Source: JAHEFU01 sp041395205 | GTDB taxonomy: Bacteria; 4484-113; JAFGCY01 | Assembly: GCA_041395205.1 (NCBI GenBank) | Contig: JAWLAZ010000003.1 | Coordinates: 496,001-560,000 of the forward strand | Direction of reading: 5' to 3' | DNA: 64,000 nucleotides | Shown here: positions 8,572-17,129 of the stretch, piece by piece | Layout of the letters: each line of letters opens with the position of its first letter | Numbering within the stretch: position 1 is the first letter of the stretch | The notes under the pieces: model-generated | Database searches by the model: none | The model's input: the letters and a program-made list of their open reading frames with translations, nothing else | Told to the model about the DNA's origin: nothing | Translations under genes and position numbers: made by a program

Positions 8572-8940
8572 TCAACCTCGCCCGGCAATCAGCAGGATGC
8601 CCGAGATTATCAGCCCTGCGCCCACCCAGTGCCGCCAATCCACAGCCTCCCCGAAGAGGTGATAGCTCCCCAGGAAAATGATGACGTAGCTCAGGGCGAC
8701 CATCGGATACGCGTTGCTCAGCGGCAGACTGCGCAAAGTGACGATCCACAGCACGCTTGAAATGAAGAAGCTGATGAACCCCGCAAGGATCAGTGGAGTG
8801 GTGAACATTGCCAACAACAGTCTGGCAAGGCCGAGTTCGCTGTATGCTGGCAGAGTACGCGCTGCTGCCTTGAACATCAACTGACCGGCTGCACCAAGCG
8901 CAATGCTCGTCAGGAGTGAGAAAACCACCCCAGGCTTCAT
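8572..8940 (-). CDS. Small multidrug-resistance-type membrane protein, ArnE/ArnF-like flippase subunit
   Basis: Protein of 122 residues with four membrane helices, the size and layout of the SMR/EamA half-transporters. It has GQLMFKAA near the N-terminus and SLPLSNAYPMVALSYV in helix 3, as in ArnE/ArnF and EmrE relatives. Lying between a GT2 sugar transferase and a GT-C enzyme, it most likely flips a polyprenyl-phosphate sugar across the inner membrane, probably as a dimer. It ends two bases before the next start, implying translational coupling. A drug-efflux role is less likely given the neighbours. Confidence 0.65.
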   Translation of the reverse strand: MKPGVVFSLLTSIALGAAGQLMFKAAARTLPAYSELGLARLLLAMFTTPLILAGFISFFISSVLWIVTLRSLPLSNAYPMVALSYVIIFLGSYHLFGEAVDWRHWVGAGLIISGILLIAGRG

Positions 8941-8949
8941 TGCATCAAC

Positions 8950-9693
8950 CTAGCGCCATGAGCGGTTGAAAAGAACATTGAATACAAGGACCACATAACG
9001 TCTAATTGTATCAGGGACGTTCATTTTGCTGGCTCCACCCTTCACTTCGTAATGCAGTTGGAGTGGCACCTCCTGCACTACAGCTCCCAGCCTCCCCAGC
9101 TTTACCAGCAACTCCGCCATGCAGACGAATCCGGTTTCACTGACCAGCCTGCTGCCAAACTTCCGCTTGCCAAGTTCCAGGATGGCCTGTGAATAGACGC
9201 GGAATCCACAACTGTAGTCGCGGACACCATCGATCCCTGCCGCGGCACCCATCACCAAACTGGCAGTTCTGCTGTACAGCCTGCGTAGCAGGGTTAGTCC
9301 GTGCTCCTCGCCACCCGGTGCATAGCGGCTGGCAATCACAATGTCTGCGTCGAGTGCAAGCATTTCGCACAGCAGGCGTGGCGGATGGGTGTTGTCCGCG
9401 TCCATCACCGCCAGCCTGTTGGCGGAAGCGGAACTTGTGAGGTCGAGGAAGCAGTCAATGCCGGTGTTCAGTGCGCAACCCAGTCCGCGATTGAAAGCAT
9501 GGCTGAGCAGAATCACCTGCATCTTGCCTTGCCACTCCCGGGCAATCCCAGCTGTCTCATCTGAACTTCCATCATCCACAACAATTGTGCAAAGTTCGTA
9601 CTCGCCAGCAAGGGCTTCGCGGGTGGTCTCCAGCTCTGAAAGCAAGCCTGGCAGGTTCTGGGATTCATTCAAACATGGCAGCAGTACGAACAT
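8950..9693 (-). CDS. GT2 family glycosyltransferase, dolichyl/polyprenyl-phosphate sugar synthase type
   Basis: A GT-A fold family 2 glycosyltransferase of about 247 residues. It starts FVLLPCLNESQNLPGLL, then has VVDDGSSDETAG, the sugar-nucleotide/metal motif VMDADNTHPP, and SCGFRVYS. This is the arrangement of DPM1/ArnC-like enzymes that load a sugar onto polyprenyl phosphate. There is no obvious C-terminal pair of membrane helices, consistent with the soluble DPM type. The ATG at 9693 is preferred; a GTG at 9702 adds three residues. First gene of the cassette with the small flippase and the GT-C protein. Confidence 0.75.
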   Translation of the reverse strand: MFVLLPCLNESQNLPGLLSELETTREALAGEYELCTIVVDDGSSDETAGIAREWQGKMQVILLSHAFNRGLGCALNTGIDCFLDLTSSASANRLAVMDADNTHPPRLLCEMLALDADIVIASRYAPGGEEHGLTLLRRLYSRTASLVMGAAAGIDGVRDYSCGFRVYSQAILELGKRKFGSRLVSETGFVCMAELLVKLGRLGAVVQEVPLQLHYEVKGGASKMNVPDTIRRYVVLVFNVLFNRSWR

Positions 9694-9969
9694 CCCAGGC
9701 ACTGTGTTAATTCCAGCCCATGGTTATTGAATGCACCGACAACATCAGCATGATGATAACCAATGTCCCGGAGACAGGCCAGACCTCCAAGGATTCAAGG
9801 GATAACCGAGAGTATCCGAACTTCACCATCCTGCAATGTCCCTGCGTTGAACCAAGCTAGTGTCAGTGCAAGTAGGCTGTGCAAAATGCAGAGTTGCCAG
9901 AGGCCGGAACAGACGGGAATCCCGGCACAACAATCTGCTGCAAGTTACGGATTCCAGTCCGTCATGCCC

Positions 9970-11412
9970 CTACCAGTAGTGCTTCGGCTGCACCGCCAGG
10001 TGCATCTCATGCTCAACAGCCGGCGTGGTGTCCGGATGTGGCTGGAAGCGCGCCTGGAAGAAGCGCAGGATGTCCGGCTCCCAGGTCATCTCCAGGCCCC
10101 GGATCGCATGCCTCCGCTCATAGACCTCGATGATGCCCTCGGCCGTGTATTCCAGGTGGCTCTCCGTGTAAACGCGGCGCGGGATCGCGAGGCGCACGAG
10201 CTCCAGCTGCGGCCGCCGGTTGCGCCCGGTCTGCGGGTCACGCCCGGCCGAGACGTTGCCACGTTCCATCGTTCGCACGCCGCATTGCAGGTAGATCTGC
10301 GCCGCCAGCATCTGTGCCGGATAGTGGTCCTGGTCAATATGCGGCAGGAAGGCGCGGGCGTCAATGAACACGCCGTGACCGCCGCAGGGATTGACGAGCG
10401 GCACCCCGGCCCGGCTGAGCATGCCGTGCAGCAGCTCCAGCTGGCTGTGGCGGCAGGAGAGGTAGTCATCGTCGCAGACCTCGCGCAGCCCGACTGCCAG
10501 GCTTTCCATGTCACGGCCACTCATACCTCCATAGGTATGCAGGCCCTCGTAGACAACGACCTGGCTGCGGCAGCTGGCGAACAGTTCCTCCTCCCAGGGC
10601 TGGAAGGCGAGGAAGCCGCCCATGTTGACAAGCCCGTCCTTCTTGGAGCTCATCCAGGCACCGTCGGAATTGGCGCAGATCTCACGAATGATCTCTCGGA
10701 TGCTCCAGTCGCTGAAGCCAGTCTCATGGTGCCTGATGAACCAGGCATTCTCGGCGATGCGCGTCACGTCAAGGAAAACGCGGATGTCATGCGCATTGCA
10801 GTAGGCCCGCAGTTCACGCAGGCTGTGCAGGCTGAATGGCTGGCCGCCGGCCATGTTGACATCCGGCGCGATGCATACAGCACGCACACGCTCGCTGCCA
10901 TATTCCCGTACGAGGGCATCAAGCTTGAAGAGGTCAGGGTTACCCTTCCAGCGGAAATCGCTGGCGGTGTCATGGGCCTCGTCGCAGATGATGTCACGGA
11001 ACTCACCACCGGCAAGCTCGAGATGCGCGCGGGTGGTGGTGAAGTACATGTTCATCGGGATGATGTCGCCGGGCCTGACGAAGTTCCGGAAGAAGAGGTG
11101 CTCGGCTCCGCGGCCCTGGTGGGTCGGAATCACGAGCTCGTAGCCCATCACATCCCGCACGGCATCCGCCATGTGGTCAAAGCTGCGGCTGCCGGCATAG
11201 GCCTCGTCGCCGGTCATCAGTGCACCCCACTGGCGGTCACTCATGGCGGAGGTGCCACTGTCAGTCAGCAGGTCTATGAATACGTCGTCAGCATGCAGCA
11301 GGAAGGTGTTGTAACCGGCCTGGTCGAGGCAGGTCTGACGGTGCGCGCGCGTCGTCATGCGCAGCGGTTCCACCATCTTGATCCGGTATGGTTCCGGGAT
11401 GCAGCGTGGCAT
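9970..11412 (-). CDS. tpl: Tyrosine phenol-lyase
   Basis: PLP-dependent beta-eliminating lyase of 480 residues, usual family length. It converts L-tyrosine to phenol, pyruvate and ammonia. The start (EPYRIKMVEPL), the PTHQGRGAE loop, MYFTTTRAHLE and the PLP lysine motif SSKKDGLVNMGGFL (the second Lys, residue 258, should form the Schiff base) are all present. Tyrosine phenol-lyase is favoured over tryptophanase because Arg384 in GVRTMERG matches the tyrosine-specific arginine (Arg381 in the Citrobacter enzyme), and the C-terminus has RFFQARF where tryptophanases have a His. The ATG is preceded by GAGGTG. Downstream, about 270 bases up to the divergent cassette hold nothing clear. It fits the tyrosine theme of the following 17 kb. 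Confidence 0.88.
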   Translation of the reverse strand: MPRCIPEPYRIKMVEPLRMTTRAHRQTCLDQAGYNTFLLHADDVFIDLLTDSGTSAMSDRQWGALMTGDEAYAGSRSFDHMADAVRDVMGYELVIPTHQGRGAEHLFFRNFVRPGDIIPMNMYFTTTRAHLELAGGEFRDIICDEAHDTASDFRWKGNPDLFKLDALVREYGSERVRAVCIAPDVNMAGGQPFSLHSLRELRAYCNAHDIRVFLDVTRIAENAWFIRHHETGFSDWSIREIIREICANSDGAWMSSKKDGLVNMGGFLAFQPWEEELFASCRSQVVVYEGLHTYGGMSGRDMESLAVGLREVCDDDYLSCRHSQLELLHGMLSRAGVPLVNPCGGHGVFIDARAFLPHIDQDHYPAQMLAAQIYLQCGVRTMERGNVSAGRDPQTGRNRRPQLELVRLAIPRRVYTESHLEYTAEGIIEVYERRHAIRGLEMTWEPDILRFFQARFQPHPDTTPAVEHEMHLAVQPKHYW

Positions 11413-11437
11413 GATGGCACCTCAAAATACCAATAAC

Positions 11438-11461
11438 TGATATCACCTATATGATATCACC
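11438..11461 (-). promoter_or_regulatory. Direct-repeat operator candidate upstream of tpl
   Basis: Two copies of TGATATCACC (11438-11447 and 11452-11461) start 14 bases apart, each containing the palindrome GATATC. They lie 26-49 bases upstream of the tpl start in an AT-rich stretch, where a regulator of tyrosine catabolism would be expected to bind. Confidence 0.4.
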
Positions 11462-11530
11462 GTTTTGAATTGAGGTGTTTAACTGCGAATGAAGCAATAG
11501 CCCTAACTTGCTCGCGCCATTCAGGGTTTA

Positions 11531-11898
11531 CGCGTATGCAGCAGATTTGGCTTTCCCTCTCTGGCCAGCCACTCCTGGGTCTCCCAGTACTTCTTCCGGC
11601 TGAGGCTGTAGTAGCTCAGGCCATAAATGCTGCTATAAGGGACGAGTGCCCATTCGCGGTTCTCCGCATAGATCACCGGCTCGGGGAAATCCAGCTCAAG
11701 ACCCTCGCTGCCAATGAGGTACATGTTGAAGGACTGCATGCCAATCTGCAGGTCCTCAAAGGAAGTGTACTCGGGTGGGCAGAGCTCAAACAGGATGTCG
11801 CCGGGTCCTACTGCAGTGATGTCATCGCTGACAATCAACGGTTTCCAATCATTGAGTGGGTTGAGCGGCCAGCTCTCGATCAGCCCCGGTCCCACAAG
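11531..11898. repeat. 368-bp direct duplication, copy 1
   Basis: By eye identical base for base to 12462-12829 (offset 931). It is the 3' half of the secreted-protein gene at 12455-13144, here without its 5' part and fused behind the gene at 11849-12373. Perfect identity means a very recent duplication or an assembly error. Confidence 0.85.
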
Positions 11899-12373
11899 TA
11901 GGCTGAAATTCATCAACTTGTTCCATTGGCCCTCTATTCCCTTTGTAGACTTCAATCTGATTGGCTTCAGGGTCTATCCATTCCTGCTTGCCATGTTCAC
12001 ACTGCAGCATGCCGGCATAGGCACCATAGAAAGTCCGTTTCAGGTCGTCTTCCGTCACGGTCTGCATAAGTCTGTCAATCATGGACTCGCCGTCCACCAC
12101 GAAGTCGATGAAGAAGTAGCCAGATACGTCATCCTCTGCAAACCAGCGCGGATCCATGTGCCAGCGCAGCTCAAGCTCATTCACTCTTTCCGGTATGACA
12201 ATCTCATCTGGTATGGGAAGATTCTCCACTGATCCCATTGGAAGCTCCTCTGCCTGGGAGGGAAATGGAACCGCCGCTGCAGCAAGCATCGCAAGTGCTG
12301 ACAAGGCTAAACCGGTTTTGCCAAAAGCGAATGTCAGATATGGCTTGTTGCGCAAACTACTCACCCCACACAT
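11849..12373 (-). CDS. Secreted protein of unknown family, 3' end replaced by a duplication
   Basis: Predicted exported protein: a signal peptide (hydrophobic LALSALAMLAAAAV, then SQAEE) followed by a soluble domain with ELRWHMDPRWFAEDD, FIDFVVDGESMIDRLM and AGMLQCEHGKQEW. The same motifs occur in the relic at 17473-17799, so this is a small family. The last 25-30 residues (after about IEVYKGN) are not original: they read the 11531-11898 duplication out of frame, so the native C-terminus is missing. It lies between tpl and hmgA and is transcribed with them. Function unknown. Confidence 0.55.
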   Translation of the reverse strand: MCGVSSLRNKPYLTFAFGKTGLALSALAMLAAAAVPFPSQAEELPMGSVENLPIPDEIVIPERVNELELRWHMDPRWFAEDDVSGYFFIDFVVDGESMIDRLMQTVTEDDLKRTFYGAYAGMLQCEHGKQEWIDPEANQIEVYKGNRGPMEQVDEFQPTCGTGADRELAAQPTQ

Positions 12374-12454
12374 TGTCAGTCATGTCCTGTCTCGGGTTGT
12401 TCCGGTGCCGATACATAATGATGAAGCGCCCGTGAAACTGCACCATTCCAAATC

Positions 12455-13144
12455 TCAATCGCGCGTATGCAGCAGATTTGGCTTTCCCTCTCTGGCCAGC
12501 CACTCCTGGGTCTCCCAGTACTTCTTCCGGCTGAGGCTGTAGTAGCTCAGGCCATAAATGCTGCTATAAGGGACGAGTGCCCATTCGCGGTTCTCCGCAT
12601 AGATCACCGGCTCGGGGAAATCCAGCTCAAGACCCTCGCTGCCAATGAGGTACATGTTGAAGGACTGCATGCCAATCTGCAGGTCCTCAAAGGAAGTGTA
12701 CTCGGGTGGGCAGAGCTCAAACAGGATGTCGCCGGGTCCTACTGCAGTGATGTCATCGCTGACAATCAACGGTTTCCAATCATTGAGTGGGTTGAGCGGC
12801 CAGCTCTCGATCAGCCCCGGTCCCACAAGCAGGCTGAAGTCTGCATTGGTCCTGCTGCTTTCTTCATCAAAACGAAGATTGACCCGGGCCTTGGCACGAT
12901 AAACAAGCAGCAGCATGGAATCCAGGTATTCCTTCAGCTCCTGGTTGCCATATTCGTCTGCACGCATGGACTGGGTGAGCTGCGCCATGCTCGCATTGAG
13001 ATCCGCAATCTGTTGGACCTCCTGAGCTTCAACCTCTTCCGGGGTAAGTGAGGGACCGCAGGCATCCTCATCCTGTTGGGCAAGGGCAACGGACAGGCTG
13101 CAGGCAATGACCGCAAAAGATACGATAAGCAGGCGAACCAGCAT
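12455..13144 (-). CDS. Secreted protein of unknown function
   Basis: Exported protein of about 229 residues. The ATG at 13144 gives a clean signal peptide (MLVRLLIVSFAVIACSL, cleavage near ALAQQ) and is preceded by GAGGAG. A helical segment follows (residues about 30-100, rich in Gln, Glu and Met), then a C-terminal domain with VGPGLIESWPLNPLNDWK, DDITAVGPGDILFE and SFNMYLIGSEG. I recognise no family. The C-terminal 120 residues are duplicated exactly at 11531-11898. It sits directly upstream of the 11849-12373 gene and downstream of hmgA on the same strand. Confidence 0.65.
   Translation of the reverse strand: MLVRLLIVSFAVIACSLSVALAQQDEDACGPSLTPEEVEAQEVQQIADLNASMAQLTQSMRADEYGNQELKEYLDSMLLLVYRAKARVNLRFDEESSRTNADFSLLVGPGLIESWPLNPLNDWKPLIVSDDITAVGPGDILFELCPPEYTSFEDLQIGMQSFNMYLIGSEGLELDFPEPVIYAENREWALVPYSSIYGLSYYSLSRKKYWETQEWLAREGKPNLLHTRD
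12462..12829. repeat. 368-bp direct duplication, copy 2 (parent)
   Basis: The copy in its native context, the 3' half of the gene at 12455-13144. The partner is 11531-11898. Confidence 0.85.
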
Positions 13145-13270
13145 GAGCAACTCCTCTGCGGTGGCTGAACCGAGCTCCACCGGCAATGGGAAATGCTACC
13201 CCGACTCAGGCCACATGGTCAAGTGTCAGAAGCCATGGAATTGTCTGCTGCAGAAGCAGGCAGGTAGCCA

Positions 13271-14425
13271 TTACTCCACCCAGCTCTTCCAGTAATGCTT
13301 GTCCTCGATTCCCAGCGCCGGCTTGGCAACCTTCAGCGGACGGAAGGTGTCAATCATCACCGCCTTCTCATCCGTGTATTTCTTGCCGATGCTGCCCTCA
13401 TAACGTCCGGGATGCGGACCGTGCGGGAGACCGTCGGGATGCAGGGTCAGGCTACCCCACTCGATGCCCTTGCGGCTCATGAAGTCGGCGGAGAAGTAGT
13501 ACAGCACCTCATCACTCATAACGTTGGAGTGGTAATACGGCGCCGGGATCGCCTCCGGGTGGAAGTCGAAGGGCCGCGGTGCGAAGTTGCAGACCACGAA
13601 GGCATCGCCCTGCAGGATCTGGTGGATCGGCGGTGGCTGGTGGATCGTGCCGGTGATCGGCTCGAAGTCATTGAAGTTGAATTTCCAGGGGAAGAAGATC
13701 CCATCCCAGCCCACCACGTCGATCGGGTGGTGGTCCAGGATGAAGCGGTTCATGCCGCCGCGCTGACGCACGCGCAGCTCGAACTCACCTTTCTCATCGC
13801 GTGGGTTGAGCTTCTCAGGCGGATGGATGTCGCGCTCGGAGAAGGGCGCGCCCTCGATCAGCTGGCCGAACTCATTGCGGTAGCGCTTCGGAGTGCGCAG
13901 GAAGCTGTTGCTCTCGAGGATCAGGAGCTCGTTCTCCTTTGTGGAGAACTGCCAGCGATGGATGATGCCCTGCGGGATGATCAGCTGGTCGTCCTGGCCG
14001 AAGCTCAGATCACCCATCTGGGTTTCCAGCACACCTTCACCCCTGGCAACGAAGACATACTCATCCTGGCTGCCGTTGCGGTACCAGTAGTCGTCATTTA
14101 TGTTGGGCTTGCTGTAGCAGATCGCGCAGTCATTGTTGAAGAACAGCGGCACGCGGTCCATCACAGGGCTGCCGGCGGCATGCAGCTGTGCGGTCATCAC
14201 ATGCCGCATGCGCAGCATTGGATGCTCCTCCTCCTCATAGACCCAGTTGCGCAGATGCTCCGTGCGCAGTACCGCCGTGGGAGGATGGATGTGGTAGAGC
14301 AGCGAGGCCGGGCCAGTGAAGCCGTAGTTGCCCATCAGGTGCTCCTGGTAGATGCCGCCGTCCGGCTTCGGGTGCTGGATGTGGCGCTTGCGGGGAATGC
14401 TTCCGAGTCGGTGGTAGAAAGGCAT
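13271..14425 (-). CDS. hmgA: Homogentisate 1,2-dioxygenase
   Basis: Ring-cleaving iron dioxygenase of tyrosine and phenylalanine breakdown, converting homogentisate to maleylacetoacetate. It has 384 residues, shorter than the roughly 430-445 of the classic enzymes but of the length seen in many bacteria. The iron ligands are in place with family spacing: His299 and Glu305 in YYHSNVMSDEVLYY and His335 in HPDGLPHGPHPG (steps of 6 and 30, as in human HGD). His232-His233 in ILDHHPIDVVGWDG and GNYGFTGPAS near the N-terminus are also conserved. It follows two globin-GGDEF genes and precedes the secreted proteins on the same strand. A decayed second copy of its 5' part lies at 17130-17312. Confidence 0.93.
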   Translation of the reverse strand: MPFYHRLGSIPRKRHIQHPKPDGGIYQEHLMGNYGFTGPASLLYHIHPPTAVLRTEHLRNWVYEEEEHPMLRMRHVMTAQLHAAGSPVMDRVPLFFNNDCAICYSKPNINDDYWYRNGSQDEYVFVARGEGVLETQMGDLSFGQDDQLIIPQGIIHRWQFSTKENELLILESNSFLRTPKRYRNEFGQLIEGAPFSERDIHPPEKLNPRDEKGEFELRVRQRGGMNRFILDHHPIDVVGWDGIFFPWKFNFNDFEPITGTIHQPPPIHQILQGDAFVVCNFAPRPFDFHPEAIPAPYYHSNVMSDEVLYYFSADFMSRKGIEWGSLTLHPDGLPHGPHPGRYEGSIGKKYTDEKAVMIDTFRPLKVAKPALGIEDKHYWKSWVE

Positions 14426-14538
14426 TTCGTGCTGTCTCCTGCTTTCGCTTGCGGCGGGAAATGCACGCTGGCATCCCTGCCTGCCTGCATTACTTTATCA
14501 GGAGAAATGGGCATACCGCCTGTTAGCGGTCAGGGGAA

Positions 14539-15609
14539 TCAGCAGCTCACGAAGGAGCCTTCCTGCTTCTTCGATAGGTACATCCGCTCATCAGCGCAGC
14601 GCAGCATCTCGGGTATGCCAATGAACTCATGCGGCCCGTTCTGGCAGATCCCGATGCTGAGCGTGATCTCCGGCTGGCGTTCTCCAAGCTCACGGATCAG
14701 GCGTTCAGCGAAGACCCGTGCGCCGGCCTGATCCGTGCCCGGCAGCACGATGCAGAATTCATCTCCGCCGAAGCGTCCTGCGATGTCCACGTCCCGCGTG
14801 ATCATGGACAGCACACTGGCGACAGACTTCAGCACCTCATCGCCGCGATGGTGACCCTCGTTGTCATTGATCTGCTTGAAGCGGTCCACATCAAGGTAGA
14901 CCATCGAGACGCAGTCACCGGAGCGCCGGGCGTTGCCGAGATCACGGCGCAGCATCTCCAGCAGGGCCCGGCGGTTGTAGAGCGAGGTCAGGGAATCCCG
15001 TTGGGAGAGTTCCTCAAGTTCACGCGTGCGGCTGCGCACGGTGGCCTCGAGATCACGCGCATAGGACTCCACCTTTTCGCGCGACAGTTCGATCTCCGAG
15101 ACCAGGCACTTGATGTAGGTATCGAAGACGAAGGCAGTGTCGAACTGGATCAGCTTCTCCAGGGCCTGACGGATGGCCTCGGTCCGCTCCTCATCCTGCA
15201 GCGCGATGCCGATCACGCGCAGCATGATCTGCTTGAGCAGTAGAACTGCGGAGGTGAAATGCTTGGGGCCAACACCGATGCGTTTGTGGACCATGCCGAT
15301 CCGCAGGCGGCTGTTGACATACTCGGAATCGTAGTAACCGCCGAACAGCTCCAGGATGTAGTTGCGCTGGGCTGCCTTGAGGCGCATCAGGGTGTCAGCA
15401 TCGCCGATCAGCAGCGCAATCTCCGCATTGGCAGTCTGCCGCTCATAGAAATCGTCAACGATGGCATCGAGGTTCTCCTCCACGATGCCGCGGACTTCCG
15501 TGAGCAGTGTCAGATCGGCACGGGTCAGACCGAGCAGCTCCTTGCGGCGCTGGATCTCGAGTTCTGTGATGCGCATCTGGTCAATCAGGGATAGCGAAGT
15601 ACTCTTCAT
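14539..15609 (-). CDS. Globin-coupled diguanylate cyclase, DosC-like oxygen sensor
   Basis: A 356-residue fusion. Residues about 10-165 form a protoglobin sensor, with proximal haem ligand His108 in GMVHKRIGVGPKHF. A helical linker (about 165-200) follows, then a GGDEF domain (about 200-356). The catalytic motif GGDEF is at 281-285 and the inhibitory RxxD site (Arg272-Asp275) is intact, so the protein should make c-di-GMP and be subject to product inhibition. Members such as E. coli DosC and Bordetella GReg tune cyclase activity to oxygen. The gene lies 85 bases downstream of a degenerate paralogue and upstream of hmgA, whose product consumes oxygen. ATG at 15609 gives the full globin. Confidence 0.88.
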   Translation of the reverse strand: MKSTSLSLIDQMRITELEIQRRKELLGLTRADLTLLTEVRGIVEENLDAIVDDFYERQTANAEIALLIGDADTLMRLKAAQRNYILELFGGYYDSEYVNSRLRIGMVHKRIGVGPKHFTSAVLLLKQIMLRVIGIALQDEERTEAIRQALEKLIQFDTAFVFDTYIKCLVSEIELSREKVESYARDLEATVRSRTRELEELSQRDSLTSLYNRRALLEMLRRDLGNARRSGDCVSMVYLDVDRFKQINDNEGHHRGDEVLKSVASVLSMITRDVDIAGRFGGDEFCIVLPGTDQAGARVFAERLIRELGERQPEITLSIGICQNGPHEFIGIPEMLRCADERMYLSKKQEGSFVSC

Positions 15610-15694
15610 TTGAGTGTTGAATCAAGCAAGGTTCTGCAGAATTGTAACTTCGCGCAGGAACAGTGGAGAGCCGCTACCGGGATTTCATAACGGC

Positions 15695-16780
15695 TCAGAC
15701 GACTGGAATCCTCGTGTCTTCTTTCCGCTTCACGGAATCAGTACCGTGCTTCAGATTGTGCCTGAGAAAGTCCTCGGCACAGAATTCGTTTTCAGCCTGT
15801 ACCGCCAGTCGCACCAGCAGGGCCTGCTCGGGATGGCGCAGCGCGAACAGCTGACAGATCTCGACACAGAGCATCCTCCCGGCCAGCTCGCTGGTCTGCG
15901 GCATGCTGATGCAGAGTTCGCTGACACCTGTCCAGCCCGCATTGTCCTGGTCGCGGATCACGGCAAAGGTGGACTCCGCCAGCGAACATTTCACACTGTC
16001 GCCATGCAGGAATCCCATGCGATTGCAGAGCTGACCGAATTTATCGATCTTCAGGCAGGCCAGGCAGAGCGGCTGTCCATTGCGCTTCATGCTGTGCAGG
16101 TCGGTTTCCAGCCTGCTGATGAACTCCCGGCGGCGCAGCATGCCTGTCAGGGGATCCTGGCGGGTCAGGGACTCGATCTCCCTGCTGCGCTGGCGGATCA
16201 GGTCCTCGAGTTCCAGAGCCTGCCGCTCTACTTCCTGCTGCGGATATTCGATCCCATTGCGCAGGCCTTCGATGTATGTGTCGTACATCAGCGCACTGTC
16301 AAACTGCATCAGTTTGTCAATCGCGCAGACGATGCGCTGCAATCTGAGGCGGTCGTGCCCCAGATCCGCCGCATGTGTCTCCAGCAGGCTGCGCAGCCTG
16401 TGACCCATGGCCGAGAACAGCGGCGGCTCAACGCCCAGCCGCAGGTATTCACGTCCGATCCGGCGGCGGTTGTCAACATATTCGCTGCCGTACTCCCCTC
16501 CGAACAGGCCGCGCAGGTATCCGCGCTGCAGTTCAGCGATGTCCTGCAGCAGGACATCCTTCGGCAGGGCCTGGCGGAAACCCTGATTGGTGCGGATAAT
16601 CGCCAGAAGCTCGGTGACGATGTCCTCCAGTTTCTCCTGGAAGAAGGATTCGATACCCGCCAGCAGCGTCACGTCCAGCGCGTCGATCTTCAGCAGCTCC
16701 TTGCGCTCGCGGATCTCCACATCGGATAGAAGCGATTGCTCAGGATATTCAGCTTGGGAACGGTGCATTGTGACTGCCAT
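15695..16780 (-). CDS. Degenerate globin-coupled GGDEF paralogue (Tyr at haem ligand, inactive GGDEF)
   Basis: A 361-residue paralogue of the next gene with the same layout. The globin helix that carries the proximal His reads GREYLRLGVEPPLF, so His is replaced by Tyr112. The GGDEF motif is replaced by TGVSE at 284-288 and the RxxD site is lost, so cyclase activity is very unlikely. It may bind haem through Tyr, bind nothing, or regulate its neighbour by hetero-dimerisation through the globin or linker. The reading frame is intact over the whole length, which argues against simple decay. A second Met at residue 5 is an alternative start. Both genes are on the minus strand and likely co-transcribed. 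Confidence 0.8.
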   Translation of the reverse strand: MAVTMHRSQAEYPEQSLLSDVEIRERKELLKIDALDVTLLAGIESFFQEKLEDIVTELLAIIRTNQGFRQALPKDVLLQDIAELQRGYLRGLFGGEYGSEYVDNRRRIGREYLRLGVEPPLFSAMGHRLRSLLETHAADLGHDRLRLQRIVCAIDKLMQFDSALMYDTYIEGLRNGIEYPQQEVERQALELEDLIRQRSREIESLTRQDPLTGMLRRREFISRLETDLHSMKRNGQPLCLACLKIDKFGQLCNRMGFLHGDSVKCSLAESTFAVIRDQDNAGWTGVSELCISMPQTSELAGRMLCVEICQLFALRHPEQALLVRLAVQAENEFCAEDFLRHNLKHGTDSVKRKEDTRIPVV

Positions 16781-17129
16781 GAAAAGGGTTTTACCAGCAA
16801 GTAGATATCATCCCAGTCTGAGACTTGCGGTCCAAACGGGAATCTTTAATCGCGGTTTAGCGGATAAGGCATGTGAGAGTTGTCGCTCCGCATCAAAGTC
16901 CCTGAAATGGCAACAATAATCCCCTGCAAGCATGGCAGGTGATTGCCAACTCCGCATGGAATAGTCTGTGTGGAATGCCATTGAACAAGGCATGCGAATG
17001 ACCGCTTTAGACAGCAGCACATTCCGGAGGAAGGAAATCCTCATCCGAGCATCTGCTAGACATTGTCAAAGTCCGTTTCGTGCCTGCTGTCATACTGCCA
17101 TGGACCGAACTTTGTCTTGAACCTCTCGA
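16781..17129. other. Gene-poor, decayed DNA
   Basis: No convincing gene. A 78-codon minus ORF at 16808-17044 has neither family resemblance nor a ribosome-binding site. The base composition is less GC-rich than neighbouring genes, in keeping with the relics that follow. Confidence 0.5.

Noticed and set aside
9763..11436. A 557-codon plus-strand ORF opposite tpl
   Set aside because: It is the antisense of a clear tyrosine phenol-lyase; its product has no domain and is rich in Ala, Val, His and Arg as expected of shadows in GC-rich DNA.
16808..17044. 78-codon minus ORF
   Set aside because: Sits in decayed DNA next to relics; no supporting features.
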